Of a stretch of 64,000 nucleotides of DNA, positions 25,487 to 34,518 are shown in pieces. The stretch comes from Paenibacillus typhae (GTDB taxonomy: Bacteria; Bacillota; Bacilli; Paenibacillales; Paenibacillaceae): NCBI RefSeq assembly GCF_900099765.1, contig NZ_FNDX01000010.1, positions 124,001-188,000 on the forward strand. Direction: 5' to 3'. The notes under the pieces are model-generated. The model did no database searches, was not told the origin of the DNA, and saw only the letters and a program-made list of their open reading frames with translations. Each line of letters begins with the position of its first letter. The first letter of the stretch is position 1. The position numbers and the translations under genes were made by a program.

Positions 25487-26260
25487 ATGACAAGGACTTC
25501 AAAAAAGGCTCACCCGATTCTATTTTCGCTCCTGCTTGGCATTCTGCTGATTTTACTGATTTCAGCCGCCGCCGCCGCCGCAACCATTATGGAATTAAAA
25601 GACAACGGGGTAATAGCGGCCCAGGGAGCAGCTTTTCTGGTAATGGCAGTTATTGTTGCCGGTTATATGACGAGGGGAGGCCGCAGGTGGAGGCAATTTG
25701 GATTCAGACCTTTTCGTGCAGCAGAACTGCGGGACTCGCTGTATTACATACCGCTGGTGATCATTGCTCTGGTTCAACCGGTGATGGGCGGGCTTAATGT
25801 TCAGCTTACGTCAGCTGAAGTCCTGCTGTTCCTGGTGTTCACCCTGATTGTCGGTTTTACTGAGGAGACAATTTTCAGAGGTATCATAAGAGATAAGCTG
25901 AAGGATAAGGGGCCTGTATTTTATATTGTTTTTTCTTCGGTATTCTTTGGCCTTCTGCACATATCTAATGCGCTAAACGGAACTGATCCCATACATATTG
26001 TGCTGCAGGTTGTGAATGCCTTTCTGATCGGGTTAATCCTTGCTCTGCAAATAGAGACTACAGGGAATATTATCCCGCTGATTCTGTTTCATTTTGTATA
26101 CGATGCTCTTGCCTTCATGACCATTGAGAATCCCGATAAAGAGCTGACAGTGGTTATTGTCCTGAATGTTTTGTATTTGCTGTACGGTATTTACCTTGTC
26201 TACAAATTGCGCCGACGCAAAAAACTGGGGACTGCATCCGGAAACCGGTTTAGTGCTTAA
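25487..26260 (+). CDS. CPBP-family intramembrane metalloprotease
   Basis: 257 residues with about eight membrane helices. The three CPBP/Abi motifs are present: FTEETIFRG (Glu126, Glu127, Arg131), FFGLLH (His158) and HFVYD near 206. Members include CAAX proteases and bacteriocin-immunity proteins. The substrate here is unknown. AAAGGAG precedes the ATG. It appears to be a single gene, followed by a 700-base gene-free stretch. Confidence 0.9.
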   Translation: MTRTSKKAHPILFSLLLGILLILLISAAAAAATIMELKDNGVIAAQGAAFLVMAVIVAGYMTRGGRRWRQFGFRPFRAAELRDSLYYIPLVIIALVQPVMGGLNVQLTSAEVLLFLVFTLIVGFTEETIFRGIIRDKLKDKGPVFYIVFSSVFFGLLHISNALNGTDPIHIVLQVVNAFLIGLILALQIETTGNIIPLILFHFVYDALAFMTIENPDKELTVVIVLNVLYLLYGIYLVYKLRRRKKLGTASGNRFSA

Positions 26261-26504
26261 TTTTGACACAGGTGTCCTGAACCATTAATCTTTTACAGGA
26301 TTGTTCCATCCGGCTGATCTACTAGGACCTGCCCCGAGATTACAGTGATTTTACAATTGTAAATGTGTAAATTCCACGTAAAACCGCAAAATAAGCAGCA
26401 ATTGTCAGGCTCGGGGGGGCCAATATCTGGGACTAGTAATTTCCGGGGAATACGACAAAATACGAAAAATTTTGGAAGTTTAAAATTTAGCAGATATGCG
26501 CTAC
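26261..26504. other. Gene-free spacer
   Basis: No gene, repeat or terminator that I can support was found here. It is A/T-rich toward its right end (about 26455-26490), which could hold a promoter for the RNA candidate that follows. Confidence 0.5.
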
Positions 26505-26950
26505 TATAGTGACATCACCAACAAGTAACTGCACAGATAACTGCTAAGCAGCTATCGCCTAAGCTTACTTATGGTGAGTACTGAAGGAAGGAGAGATTCC
26601 CAAAGAAACCATGAACCAGGGACAAGCTATTCAGGCAAGACTCATCTTGCAGTCGAAGGAGCGTGATTCCGTTGAAGCAGGTTAGCGAAGCGTACAATTA
26701 CGGTTGACACAGTAGGGAAAACGTCCGTGAAAACGTTTTTCGTGTAATCGTGTACGTGGGGAACTCATCCCATATGCAGGACATGGGGCAATACTCCTTA
26801 TCAGGAGCGAACGGGAAATACCGAAATTGAATGAACAATAACCATGTCAGGGATATGGATTGTGGCTGGAGGAAATGATCGAATTGAATAATGGATTGAA
26901 CACATAAATCCCCGTTACCTAGGTTGATAAGGTAGTCGGGGATTTATGCG
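26505..26950 (+). ncRNA. Candidate structured RNA of unknown class
   Basis: A 440-base stretch with no convincing protein gene but dense pairing. CGTACA (26691-26696) and ATTAC (26697-26701) pair with TGTACG (26751-26756) and GTAAT (26744-26748), one long stem with a 2-base bulge. Others are CTGC-TAA-GCAG (26541-26551), CCCAT/ATGGG (26769-26773/26783-26787) and CTCCT-TATC-AGGAG (26794-26807). The 3' end is a perfect 11-base stem ATAAATCCCCG/CGGGGATTTAT enclosing a second stem TACCT/AGGTA. TACTAT near 26502 could be a -10. It does not contain the signature motifs I know for RNase P, tmRNA, SRP, 6S or T-box RNAs. Strand is assumed; the flanking hydrolase gene points towards it from the other side. 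Confidence 0.45.
26611..26685 (+). other. Small open frame inside the RNA candidate
   Basis: ATG at 26611 opens a 24-residue frame ending in TAG (starts MNQGQAIQARLILQ). The nearest Shine-Dalgarno-like GGAGAG (26590-26595) is about 15 bases away, too far for good initiation. It may be chance or a leader peptide; no family recognised. Confidence 0.25.
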
Positions 26951-26969
26951 TGTATGCTAATAAAAGCTG

Positions 26970-27914
26970 TCAGGTTGCAGTTAATATAGGTAAGACCGAT
27001 TCACGGAATACATCTGCAGCGCGTTTCTGCTTGCCGCGATGATCCTGGGTCAGGACAACGACGGTTTCCTGCTTCGGCAGAACATAAATAAACTGCCCGC
27101 CGTATCCCCGGGCGTAATAATATTGAAGTTCTGTTTTCGCAGCAGCATCTCCGGAGTGAGTATAGCTGTCCGTCCACCAATGCCAGGCGTACCCGCCGCG
27201 GCGGGGAGCTTCGGCCAGGATAGCGGTTTGTGTGGAACGGTCAACCAGCTCTGGAGCAATCAGCTGCCGGCTCTCCCATTGACCGCGCTGCAGATAGAGC
27301 TGGCCGAACCTCAGCAGATGAACCGGGCGCAGACGCAGCCCGAAGCCGCCGGTATGAATACCCTGCGGGTCCTGCTCCCACTCATACTGTTCAAAGCCCA
27401 GCGGTCCAAACAGTTCTGACTCCGCAAACCGGGCAACCGGCAACCCTGTGCCTTCTGCCAGCAAAGCCGCCAGGAGCTGGGAAACACCGGAATTGTACTC
27501 CATATGCTCACCGGGATTGTGGGACAGCGGCTGCTCCAGCACAAAATCTATCCAGTTCTCTGAGCGCGTCATGCGGGGAAAGGAATTCCGGCCGCCAAAC
27601 TCCGTCCAGTTAAAGCCCGCTGACATGGTTAGCAGATGCTCCAGTGTTATTGCAGCTTTGCGCGGGTCCCGGTCCTGCCGGAGCCGGGGATAAAATTCCG
27701 CCAGGAGTGTTTCCGGCTGCGGCAGCAGTCCTTTTTGCATTGCGATGCAGACGAGAGCAGACAGGATACTTTTGGTACAGGAGTTGATTTTGGCGAGTTC
27801 ACCGGCTGTGCCGGTTTCTCTATAATGTTCAAAGACAAGACGGGCTTCGGAGCTAATTAGACAGCTGCGCAACTGGTAGGGTGCGAGCGCTGCGGAAAGT
27901 TTGGATGTATCCAT
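26970..27914 (-). CDS. Serine hydrolase, beta-lactamase class C fold
   Basis: 314 residues of the penicillin-binding/beta-lactamase superfamily (AmpC, EstB). Active-site SxxK is SCTK (Ser45, Lys48), the second motif is YNS in MEYNSG (about 136), and a GYGG near the end takes the HxG/KTG place. No signal peptide, so probably a cytosolic esterase or amidase, not a true beta-lactamase. ATG 27914 is chosen because GAAAGGA lies 9 bases upstream; the frame extends to 27956. Confidence 0.85.
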   Translation of the reverse strand: MDTSKLSAALAPYQLRSCLISSEARLVFEHYRETGTAGELAKINSCTKSILSALVCIAMQKGLLPQPETLLAEFYPRLRQDRDPRKAAITLEHLLTMSAGFNWTEFGGRNSFPRMTRSENWIDFVLEQPLSHNPGEHMEYNSGVSQLLAALLAEGTGLPVARFAESELFGPLGFEQYEWEQDPQGIHTGGFGLRLRPVHLLRFGQLYLQRGQWESRQLIAPELVDRSTQTAILAEAPRRGGYAWHWWTDSYTHSGDAAAKTELQYYYARGYGGQFIYVLPKQETVVVLTQDHRGKQKRAADVFRESVLPILTAT

Positions 27915-28088
27915 TTCATAAGTTCCTTTCTTATGCTGCCGGATGGCGTAATCCATTATTATATTTGTACATTGCTGTTAACAGTGTACCAGCCTTATTG
28001 CAAAAAACGAAATGAGAGGAGAATGGTTGGGGGCTATTAACACAAGGGGTCTATTTTCACGAAAAATAAATAGTTAATAGACACAAAT

Positions 28089-28133
28089 TTGTGAAAAAGT
28101 TCACGTAATAATTATCAAATTTTAATATATAAT
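28089..28133 (+). promoter_or_regulatory. Promoter with CRP/FNR- or Rex-like operator
   Basis: TTGTGAA-AAAG-TTCACGT (28089-28106) matches the Rex consensus TTGTGAANNNNTTCACAA at 12 of 14 fixed bases and the CRP/FNR pattern TGTGA-N6-TCACA at 9 of 10. TATAAT (28128-28133) is a perfect -10 with no good -35. If transcription starts near 28140, the operator centre is at about -42, the class II activator position. Confidence 0.55.
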
Positions 28134-28179
28134 ATGGTTATCAAAAAGAAATTTAATAAAATTAATTGGGGGAATTGAG

Positions 28180-28731
28180 ATGAAATTTGTAAAAAGCTTA
28201 TTGGTTGCCGGGGTTGCCGCTGCGTTATTGACAGGTTGCGGTTCGAATAGTGATAATGCGGGTAATGAAGCTGCTGCCACTGCAACTGCAGCTGCCCAGA
28301 CCGATGCGGTATCGACTGCTTCCATCGTGAAAGAACAGGATCCGTTCCTGAAAGCAGTTAGTGCAGAAGGTAACTGGATCGTTGCGATCCTGAATGATCT
28401 GACTGTAGATCAGGATGTTGTTGTAGCCGGAGAATTCCATGATAAAGGCGCTGCCGAAAATGCAATCTACCGTAAGCTCGCCCTGTACGCACAGGATGCT
28501 GATCATAATGTAACTGCTACTTATACGCTGACTGCACCAAAGGTGACTGTACAAAGCGAGAACTTCAGAGTGCAAGGCGGTACAATTAAAGGTGACGTAT
28601 ATGTAGAAGCTAACGGCTTCAACCTTTATAAAGATGCTACCATCGACGGTAACCTGTACTTTGCAAGTGCTGATGTACAAGCCACTGCAGTGATGGAAGG
28701 CAAAGTGACTGGAACCACTGAAGTTAAATAA
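28180..28731 (+). CDS. Lipoprotein with bactofilin-like C-terminus (copy 1)
   Basis: 183 residues. Lipoprotein signal with LLTGCGS (Cys20), an Ala/Thr-rich linker, then a conserved domain (about 52-180) whose end, VQGGTIKGDVYVEANGFNLY and ATIDGNLYF, has the repeating short-strand pattern of beta-helical, bactofilin-like proteins. From about residue 55 on it is almost identical to the protein at 43488-44024. Function unknown; the motifs suggest a surface scaffold. Its promoter carries a CRP/FNR- or Rex-like site, and a terminator follows, so it is a single-gene unit. GGGGGAATTGAG precedes the ATG. Confidence 0.85.
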   Translation: MKFVKSLLVAGVAAALLTGCGSNSDNAGNEAAATATAAAQTDAVSTASIVKEQDPFLKAVSAEGNWIVAILNDLTVDQDVVVAGEFHDKGAAENAIYRKLALYAQDADHNVTATYTLTAPKVTVQSENFRVQGGTIKGDVYVEANGFNLYKDATIDGNLYFASADVQATAVMEGKVTGTTEVK

Positions 28732-28766
28732 TAAATTTGCACTGCGGATGATACAATAAATGAGGT

Positions 28767-28807
28767 CTGTAGGCTAACCCGGAAAAAGGGTTGGTTTGCA
28801 GGCTTTT
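28767..28807 (+). terminator. Terminator of lipoprotein copy 1
   Basis: Fourteen-base arms (28767-28780 and 28788-28801) pair with several G-U pairs, followed by GCTTTTTTCTGTTT. Confidence 0.88.
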
Positions 28808-28858
28808 TTCTGTTTATATAGAAATATGTGGGAATGAGTCTGTGAAGGGGGAATTGTT

Positions 28859-29282
28859 ATGCTGGGACGATGGGTGCCGCTGCTCATTTGTTCATTATTT
28901 TTAATAATCCCTGGGCTGCAGCAATCTTAAAGCTAGTGAGGTGTCCAGTATCCGGATTGAGTGCGTGGATATATGCAACAGCGAAGATTTACAGGCAGAG
29001 CCTTTTACCGAAAAGACCTTTACGGAACCGGAGGCGATTCGGGCTTTTGTAAATGCGGTCAATAAGGCAAGCAGGATAAAGGGAGAACTGGATTATGGTG
29101 TGACGTTCAGAATGTATGCAGCTTATAAAAGCGGCGGTGAAAAAGTCTACAGCCTCAACATCTCTGATTCAAAAGAGGAGGGGATACGGGGTCTGCTGGT
29201 GGAATCTAAAGATAGCGGAAAAGGCTACTCGATTCCTCCTAAAAATCATGAGGAGCTGCGGAAGCTTATTTATGGGGAGTAA
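28859..29282 (+). pseudogene. Frameshifted lipoprotein gene
   Basis: AAGGGGG precedes an ATG at 28859 that opens a signal peptide (MLGRWVPLLICSLFLIIPG), but this frame stops at 28930. The body continues in the next frame to 29282 (about 118 residues; includes SSIRIECVDICNSEDLQAEP). Removing one base from the CCC/GGG run at 28909-28915 joins them into a normal lipobox, IILGCSNLKA. This is therefore a single-base insertion in a lipoprotein gene: a real mutation or a sequencing error. The body resembles no family known to me. Confidence 0.75.
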
Positions 29283-29283
29283 T

Positions 29284-29490
29284 TTTGAACGAAGGACAGG
29301 TAAGCAAGCTTACAGAAGAAAAGGGGCTGCGACGGCATTGCTAAATCTGCTTGAAAAAGAGTTAAGCCGCCGCAGCGTGGTTGACGTAAGGATTCTGACA
29401 GGCAGTACTAATCATTCGGCTCAGCGAACCTATGAAAATAAAGGTTATTCGATAGACAATGAGGCAGTGCTAACCAAGCAGTTTCTCTGA
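29284..29490 (+). pseudogene. GNAT acetyltransferase remnant
   Basis: Only the C-terminal half of a GNAT is left: AYRRKGAATALLNLLEKE (motif A, acetyl-CoA loop) and STNHSAQRTYENKGY (motif B), ending at 29490. The N-terminal 80-90 residues and any start are absent; the sequence just upstream belongs to the broken lipoprotein gene. Probably left by a deletion that joined the two genes. Confidence 0.75.
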
Positions 29491-29498
29491 TCAGAGCT

Positions 29499-31295
29499 TC
29501 ACAGGATAGCTTCAGCCTCAGGTTCCTTGAATTGCAGCCGGTACAGCTCCGCGTATACTCCGTTGCTGGACAGCAGGCTGTCATGAGTGCCTTCCTCGGC
29601 GACAGCTCCCTTATCCAGCACGATGATCCGGGTGGCATTGCGTACAGTGGACAGCCGGTGGGCGATCACCAGCGTGGTACGGTTCTGCATAAGCCGGTCA
29701 AGGGACTGCTGAACAAGCTGCTCCGATTCATTATCCAGGGCGGAGGTCGCTTCATCCAGCAGCAGAAGCGGTGCATTCCGCAGAAAAGCCCGGGCAATGG
29801 CGATCCGCTGGCGCTGTCCTCCCGATAAGCCTGTTCCGTGTTCACCGATCAGGGTCTCATAGCCTGCGGGCAGCTTTTGAATAAAGTCATCTGCTCCGGC
29901 AAGTCTGGCCGCTTCCCGGATTTCTTCATCACTGACCACATCGCTGCTGAATGCAATATTGTCCCTAATAGTGCCGGAGAACAGGTAAGGGGACTGCGGC
30001 ACATAAGTGATCCTGCTGCGCAGTTCCGCAAGCCCGCCGGATGCAGAATGGCCGTAAACGGAAACGTGTCCGGCATCGGGTCTGAGTAATCCGCAGCACA
30101 TCCGCATAAGGGTTGTTTTGCCGGAGCCGCTTGGTCCGACCAGCGCAACCGTTTCGCTATGCCGGATATGCAGATTCAAATCTCTGAACAGCGGCGTCTG
30201 ATCATTAGGTGCTGCGGAGTAGCTGTAGTATGCACCATGAATAGTTAATGCGGCAGATTCATCCGGAGCAGTCTCTGAGTGGAGGCTCCGGTGCCCATGC
30301 GGAATGTCATCCTCGGACGGTGCGTCAAGAACAGAGAATACACGGTCTGCCGCGCCAAGCGACTGCTGGACACCGCCCCAGGTCTGTGACATATGGACAA
30401 ACGGCCATTGAACCCGCCCCATCAGAATGATAAAAGCAAGCACTTCCCCGGCAGAGGTTCCGCCCTTGATTGCCGAATAAGCAATGAAGCCTGCGCAGAC
30501 GACCATCACCAGATTGTTGATAAAAGCGGCGCTGTTCCATAATAGTGTCGTTAAAAGCGCATGCCGCAGCAGCAGACGGTTCAGTCTCGTGCGCTCAGCC
30601 GCATATTTGTCCTGCAGCATCGTTTCCAGCGAAAAAGCCCGGACGATCTTCACACCCTGCAGGGTCTCCTGCAGAATGCCGCGCAGCTGGGCTTCAGCCT
30701 CATAAATCCGGGTGGACAGCTGCCGCAATTTGCGGTCAAAAAAGCGGCTGGAGAAAAAGACGACCGGCCCGGAGCCAAGCGCGAGTAATGCGAGCCACAC
30801 ATCCATGGAAGCCAGGTAGAGAAAAGAAACAAAGCAGAGCAGAAGATTGTAGCTCAAATCGTAGATAATGCTGCTGACTGTGCCCATCGCGGCTTCTGCA
30901 TCCTTGGTGTTGCGTGAGGTAAGGTCGCCGGAATGCATGGACTGAATCTGCCGGAACGGCAGGCGGTGCGTCTTGTTAAACAGCGCTGCCCTCAGATCCC
31001 AGGACATCCTGCTCTGAACGACGAACCGGTAATAATGCTGAAGCATCAGACAAAGAATGATCACGACACAGGCAGATGCGACGATAACGCTCAGCCGGAG
31101 AAGTGAATCCATATCTGCGCTGTTAATGGTGTCAATGAACAGCTGCTGGATGGCTGCCAAACCGATGTCCATCACCAGTCTGGCAGCAAGCAGCAGGGTA
31201 GCCAGCAGCAAGCCTAATCGGTAAGGCGAGGCATAAGGCAGCAGCCGGCCCAGAACGGTGCGAAGCGGTAACTTTCCGGCTTCTCTGGTCGTCAT
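29499..31295 (-). CDS. ABC exporter half-transporter, ATPase-permease (subunit 2)
   Basis: 598 residues: six membrane helices (about 1-320) and a C-terminal ATPase domain with Walker [12 protein letters not shown], signature LSGGQRQRI, Walker B LLLLDEATSALD and switch VIAHRLST. Type IV (MsbA/LmrA-like) exporter half. Its start overlaps the end of the other half by 4 bases, so the two are made in equal amounts and probably form a heterodimer that exports drugs, lipids or peptides. Confidence 0.92.
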   Translation of the reverse strand: MTTREAGKLPLRTVLGRLLPYASPYRLGLLLATLLLAARLVMDIGLAAIQQLFIDTINSADMDSLLRLSVIVASACVVIILCLMLQHYYRFVVQSRMSWDLRAALFNKTHRLPFRQIQSMHSGDLTSRNTKDAEAAMGTVSSIIYDLSYNLLLCFVSFLYLASMDVWLALLALGSGPVVFFSSRFFDRKLRQLSTRIYEAEAQLRGILQETLQGVKIVRAFSLETMLQDKYAAERTRLNRLLLRHALLTTLLWNSAAFINNLVMVVCAGFIAYSAIKGGTSAGEVLAFIILMGRVQWPFVHMSQTWGGVQQSLGAADRVFSVLDAPSEDDIPHGHRSLHSETAPDESAALTIHGAYYSYSAAPNDQTPLFRDLNLHIRHSETVALVGPSGSGKTTLMRMCCGLLRPDAGHVSVYGHSASGGLAELRSRITYVPQSPYLFSGTIRDNIAFSSDVVSDEEIREAARLAGADDFIQKLPAGYETLIGEHGTGLSGGQRQRIAIARAFLRNAPLLLLDEATSALDNESEQLVQQSLDRLMQNRTTLVIAHRLSTVRNATRIIVLDKGAVAEEGTHDSLLSSNGVYAELYRLQFKEPEAEAIL

Positions 31296-33094
31296 ATCTG
31301 ATTCTCCTCCGGCACAAGCGCATGATCCGACCGGTGGACGGACTGCACCATATTGTAATATTTGCCCTCCATTGCCATCAGCTCCGGATGGGTTCCTTCC
31401 TCAACAACCGATCCCGCCTCCATAAAATAGATCGTGTCGGCATTACGGATCGTTGACAGCCTGTGGGCAATCACTACGGTTGTCCGGCCCTGCATCAGCT
31501 GTTGCAGCGCCTGCTGGACAACCTCTTCACTGTGGCTGTCAAGCGCAGCCGTCGGTTCATCCAGCAGCAGCAGCTCCGGCCCGCGGACAAAGGCCCTGGC
31601 AATGGATAGCCGCTGCCGCTCCCCGCCGGACAGGGTGATCCCCCGTTCACCGATGGCCGTCTCATACTGCTGCGGAGTACTCATAATGAACTCATGAATA
31701 CCTGCGTCCCGCGCAGCTTGTATAACCTCCTCTTTGGCAGCACCGGCTCTGCCCCAGGCAATATTCTCATACAGGGTGCCTGAGAAAAGATAGGGCTCCT
31801 GTGATACGTAAGCAAGACTGCTGCGCCAGACCTGCGGCGAAAGGGTTCCTAGCTGCTGTGACCCGCAGCAGATGGTGCCGTTGTCGGGCTCGTATTCTGC
31901 CAGCAGCAGGCGGAGCAGGGTGCTCTTTCCGCTTCCGCTCGGACCGGCTAAAGCGGTCACTTTGCCCGGCTCAATAACCAGCTGCACCTGCTGCAGGACC
32001 GGATTGCCGCTGTAGCTGAAGCTTACATTATTAAAGGAAATGGGCAGTCCTTTGAGACTTGCTGTTACAATGTCTTGCTGTTGTCCGGGCGTCTGCTTCT
32101 GTACGCCTTGCTCCTGCCCGGGCTGTTCATTTTGCAGCTCGAACAGTTCAAAGATACGGCTGCCCTGAGCCAGGGAGGTTTGCAGCTGTGCCCAGAGATT
32201 GGAGAGCCTGGAGACTGGATTTGTAATCTGCTCGAAGCTGATCAGAAAGGCCGCCACCGCCCCCACATCAAGCCGTCCGCCAATGACGAGGTATCCTCCG
32301 TAAGTAAGCAGATACAGCAGACCGCCTAAGATAACGGTAAAGTTCATATTATAGCCAACCGCTTCTGCACGGGAGAGCGGAACATGGAACTTGAAGTAGT
32401 GCTGTACCCGCTCCATGAATTGCTGCTGCAGCCGTGAGGCCAGCGAGAAGGCGCGGACGACTTCTGCGCCCTGTACGGTGTCCTGAATCAGCACTTGCTG
32501 GGCGGCTTCCACTTCCTGTCTTTTCCGGTACAGGCTGCGGATTCGTGAGGTGAAAGGCAGCATCACCAGCGGCAGCAGGGCGCAAATCAGCAGTATGCCC
32601 ATGGTGAGCGTGAAATGAAGGGACATCAGATACGTAAGCAGAAAGAGGATCTGCAGCAGGCTGCTGAACAGCTCGACCGTCTTCAGGTTAATGCCTTGCT
32701 GTGCCGCAGGTGCGGAATCGTGAATACGGCTGATAAGATCGGCGGAATGGTAGCGGTCCAGCTCCTTCATCTTCACCTTCAGCAATTTGTCCAGCAGGGT
32801 CAGCTGCAGCCGGGAAGTGGATTTATACTCAAGCACTGCGGATAAATAACTTTTTAGAAAATTAAAGACAACATCAACAAGTACGATAGCTAAAGCGAAT
32901 ACAGCGCCGGAAGCCAGACTGGATAGGTTATGCTCCGTGGCTGCATTAATGATCCGCCGCAATGCTTCGGCTAAGCCTACAGAGGTTAGTGATATAACGG
33001 CAGCAGCCAGACAAAGTGCAATGTACCAGCCGATATATGGCCTGCCGAGCTTCACTAAACGGATGAATGTGCCGGAAGCTTCTGATCTCTTCAA
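31292..33094 (-). CDS. ABC exporter half-transporter, ATPase-permease (subunit 1)
   Basis: 600 residues with the same layout: six helices to about 310, a Gln-rich linker near 340-365, then the ATPase domain (Walker A LAGPSGSGKSTL, signature LSGGERQRL, Walker B LLLLDEPTAALD, switch VIAHRLST). Both halves keep the catalytic Glu after Walker B, unlike many heterodimers with one dead site. It follows the ArsR-type regulator gene by 58 bases on the same strand, so the three probably form one operon. Confidence 0.92.
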   Translation of the reverse strand: MKRSEASGTFIRLVKLGRPYIGWYIALCLAAAVISLTSVGLAEALRRIINAATEHNLSSLASGAVFALAIVLVDVVFNFLKSYLSAVLEYKSTSRLQLTLLDKLLKVKMKELDRYHSADLISRIHDSAPAAQQGINLKTVELFSSLLQILFLLTYLMSLHFTLTMGILLICALLPLVMLPFTSRIRSLYRKRQEVEAAQQVLIQDTVQGAEVVRAFSLASRLQQQFMERVQHYFKFHVPLSRAEAVGYNMNFTVILGGLLYLLTYGGYLVIGGRLDVGAVAAFLISFEQITNPVSRLSNLWAQLQTSLAQGSRIFELFELQNEQPGQEQGVQKQTPGQQQDIVTASLKGLPISFNNVSFSYSGNPVLQQVQLVIEPGKVTALAGPSGSGKSTLLRLLLAEYEPDNGTICCGSQQLGTLSPQVWRSSLAYVSQEPYLFSGTLYENIAWGRAGAAKEEVIQAARDAGIHEFIMSTPQQYETAIGERGITLSGGERQRLSIARAFVRGPELLLLDEPTAALDSHSEEVVQQALQQLMQGRTTVVIAHRLSTIRNADTIYFMEAGSVVEEGTHPELMAMEGKYYNMVQSVHRSDHALVPEENQI

Positions 33095-33152
33095 TGGAGA
33101 CCCTCCCTGTTATCAGATGTAACCCTTATTGCAGAATGCTGCCTGGTTAGCT

Positions 33153-34262
33153 CTAATCCAACATGACTTTTGCGGTCAAGGCCAGCAGCTCCCGTAACCG
33201 CTCAACATTCAGATGATAATACATCCGGTGGTCCTCCCTTTTCACACTGATCAGATCCAGGAAAAACAGGAAGTTGGAATGATAATTCACCGCCGCAGGT
33301 GTGATACCGAGCGCGGAAGCGATCTCCTGCCCGTAATGCGGCCGCTCCTTCAGCAGCAGTACGAAATCAAGCCGCCGTTTATCAGAAAAGGCTTTGAGGA
33401 ACAGCTCAGTCTGTTCACGGTCGGCAGCCGGTCCGAATACCCGCTCATTATGGATACCAAAGATAACCCAGCCTACATTGCCTGCCGCAGTAGTGAAATT
33501 CAGGAAATGATTACCGACCTGCGATGCCTGGCTTACGTGAAAAGCAGCGGGGAAAGAGATGAAAATTTCAGGCTCGTTTTTGTGAATTTCACGGATAAAC
33601 TGCTCAGGCTTGGCGGCGAATAGCGTCTCATAATGAGCTGAGGCCTGTTCAGAACGTTCCTTTAACGGTTCTTTCCAGCGGATAAAGACATCCTTGTAAA
33701 ACTGGCTGAGAAGCTGCATATACCTAAGCTTGCATTCCTCCGGATGGGCAAGGCATTCCAGCAGCGGCTCCTGCGTATGAATGACCTCCTGATGAGGCGG
33801 TGTATCCCTGACTAATGCGGCCAGCAGGCTGAGATTGCCTTTTGATGCTTCCCAATCTCTTCCTTGCAGCAGCTCCTCCAGCTTATCGTGATAAACCCCG
33901 AATACCATCTCTGTCAGCATCCATTCCGCCGGTACGGCCTCCAGTGATCTAATCCAGTCATCCGCTGACTGCGGCTCGGGATTGCTGCAGATGGACACAT
34001 AGAAACCAAAGTCCAGCGTTTTATGGAGAAAATTGTGGCCGAAGAAAAACTGCAGCTCACGGAAAGTATGCGGTGACAGCCGGGCCTTGGTATCCTCGTA
34101 GAAGGAGTCAGCCATGGGGTCCATTTCAATCTTGTAATCCTGGGCCATCGCATACATCTGCTCCCCGCAAGCGGCCATGCCCATCGCGACAATCAATTCC
34201 AAAGCCTCGTTATAGGTGAAGCGGATATTTTGCCGGAGTTGTTCGTTAAGAGTGGGTTTCAT
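33153..34262 (-). CDS. ArsR-type regulator with large N-terminal domain
   Basis: 369 residues. The C-terminal 90 residues are a winged helix of ArsR type (DKRRLDFVLLLKERPHYGQE, IASALGITPAAVNYHSNFLF, ISVKREDHRMYYHL); the N-terminal 270 residues are helical and probably a sensor domain. No Cys-rich metal site is seen. Start 34262 is chosen because GGAGG lies 5 bases before it; the frame reaches 34274. First gene of the operon with the ABC exporter, which it probably controls. Confidence 0.82.
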   Translation of the reverse strand: MKPTLNEQLRQNIRFTYNEALELIVAMGMAACGEQMYAMAQDYKIEMDPMADSFYEDTKARLSPHTFRELQFFFGHNFLHKTLDFGFYVSICSNPEPQSADDWIRSLEAVPAEWMLTEMVFGVYHDKLEELLQGRDWEASKGNLSLLAALVRDTPPHQEVIHTQEPLLECLAHPEECKLRYMQLLSQFYKDVFIRWKEPLKERSEQASAHYETLFAAKPEQFIREIHKNEPEIFISFPAAFHVSQASQVGNHFLNFTTAAGNVGWVIFGIHNERVFGPAADREQTELFLKAFSDKRRLDFVLLLKERPHYGQEIASALGITPAAVNYHSNFLFFLDLISVKREDHRMYYHLNVERLRELLALTAKVMLD

Positions 34263-34518
34263 CTGGACCTCCATTATAAATTTAATAAAAACTAAATATT
34301 TGGTTCGAAATCATAATATTAAGTTATCACTTAATGTTAAAATAACCCATACCTGAAAAAGCGCATAGGATAAAAATCACTTCATATTTTTTTATACAGC
34401 GGTTTCTTTGCGGGGACCGGGAAAGGTTAGCGACCGTTTTTTGCCAGTTTATAGTATAATGTTCGGAGCAGGAAGGTCAGGGGGAAGTAGTGGACAGTTT
34501 GATCAGGAGGAGATGTAC

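Noticed and set aside
26897-26950. Terminal 11-base stem of the RNA candidate as an ordinary terminator.
   Set aside because: No T-run follows on either strand; kept as part of the RNA structure.
26505-26950. RNase P RNA, tmRNA, group II intron or T-box.
   Set aside because: The conserved cores (for example GAGGAAAGTCC, intron domain V, TGGTACCGCG) are not present.
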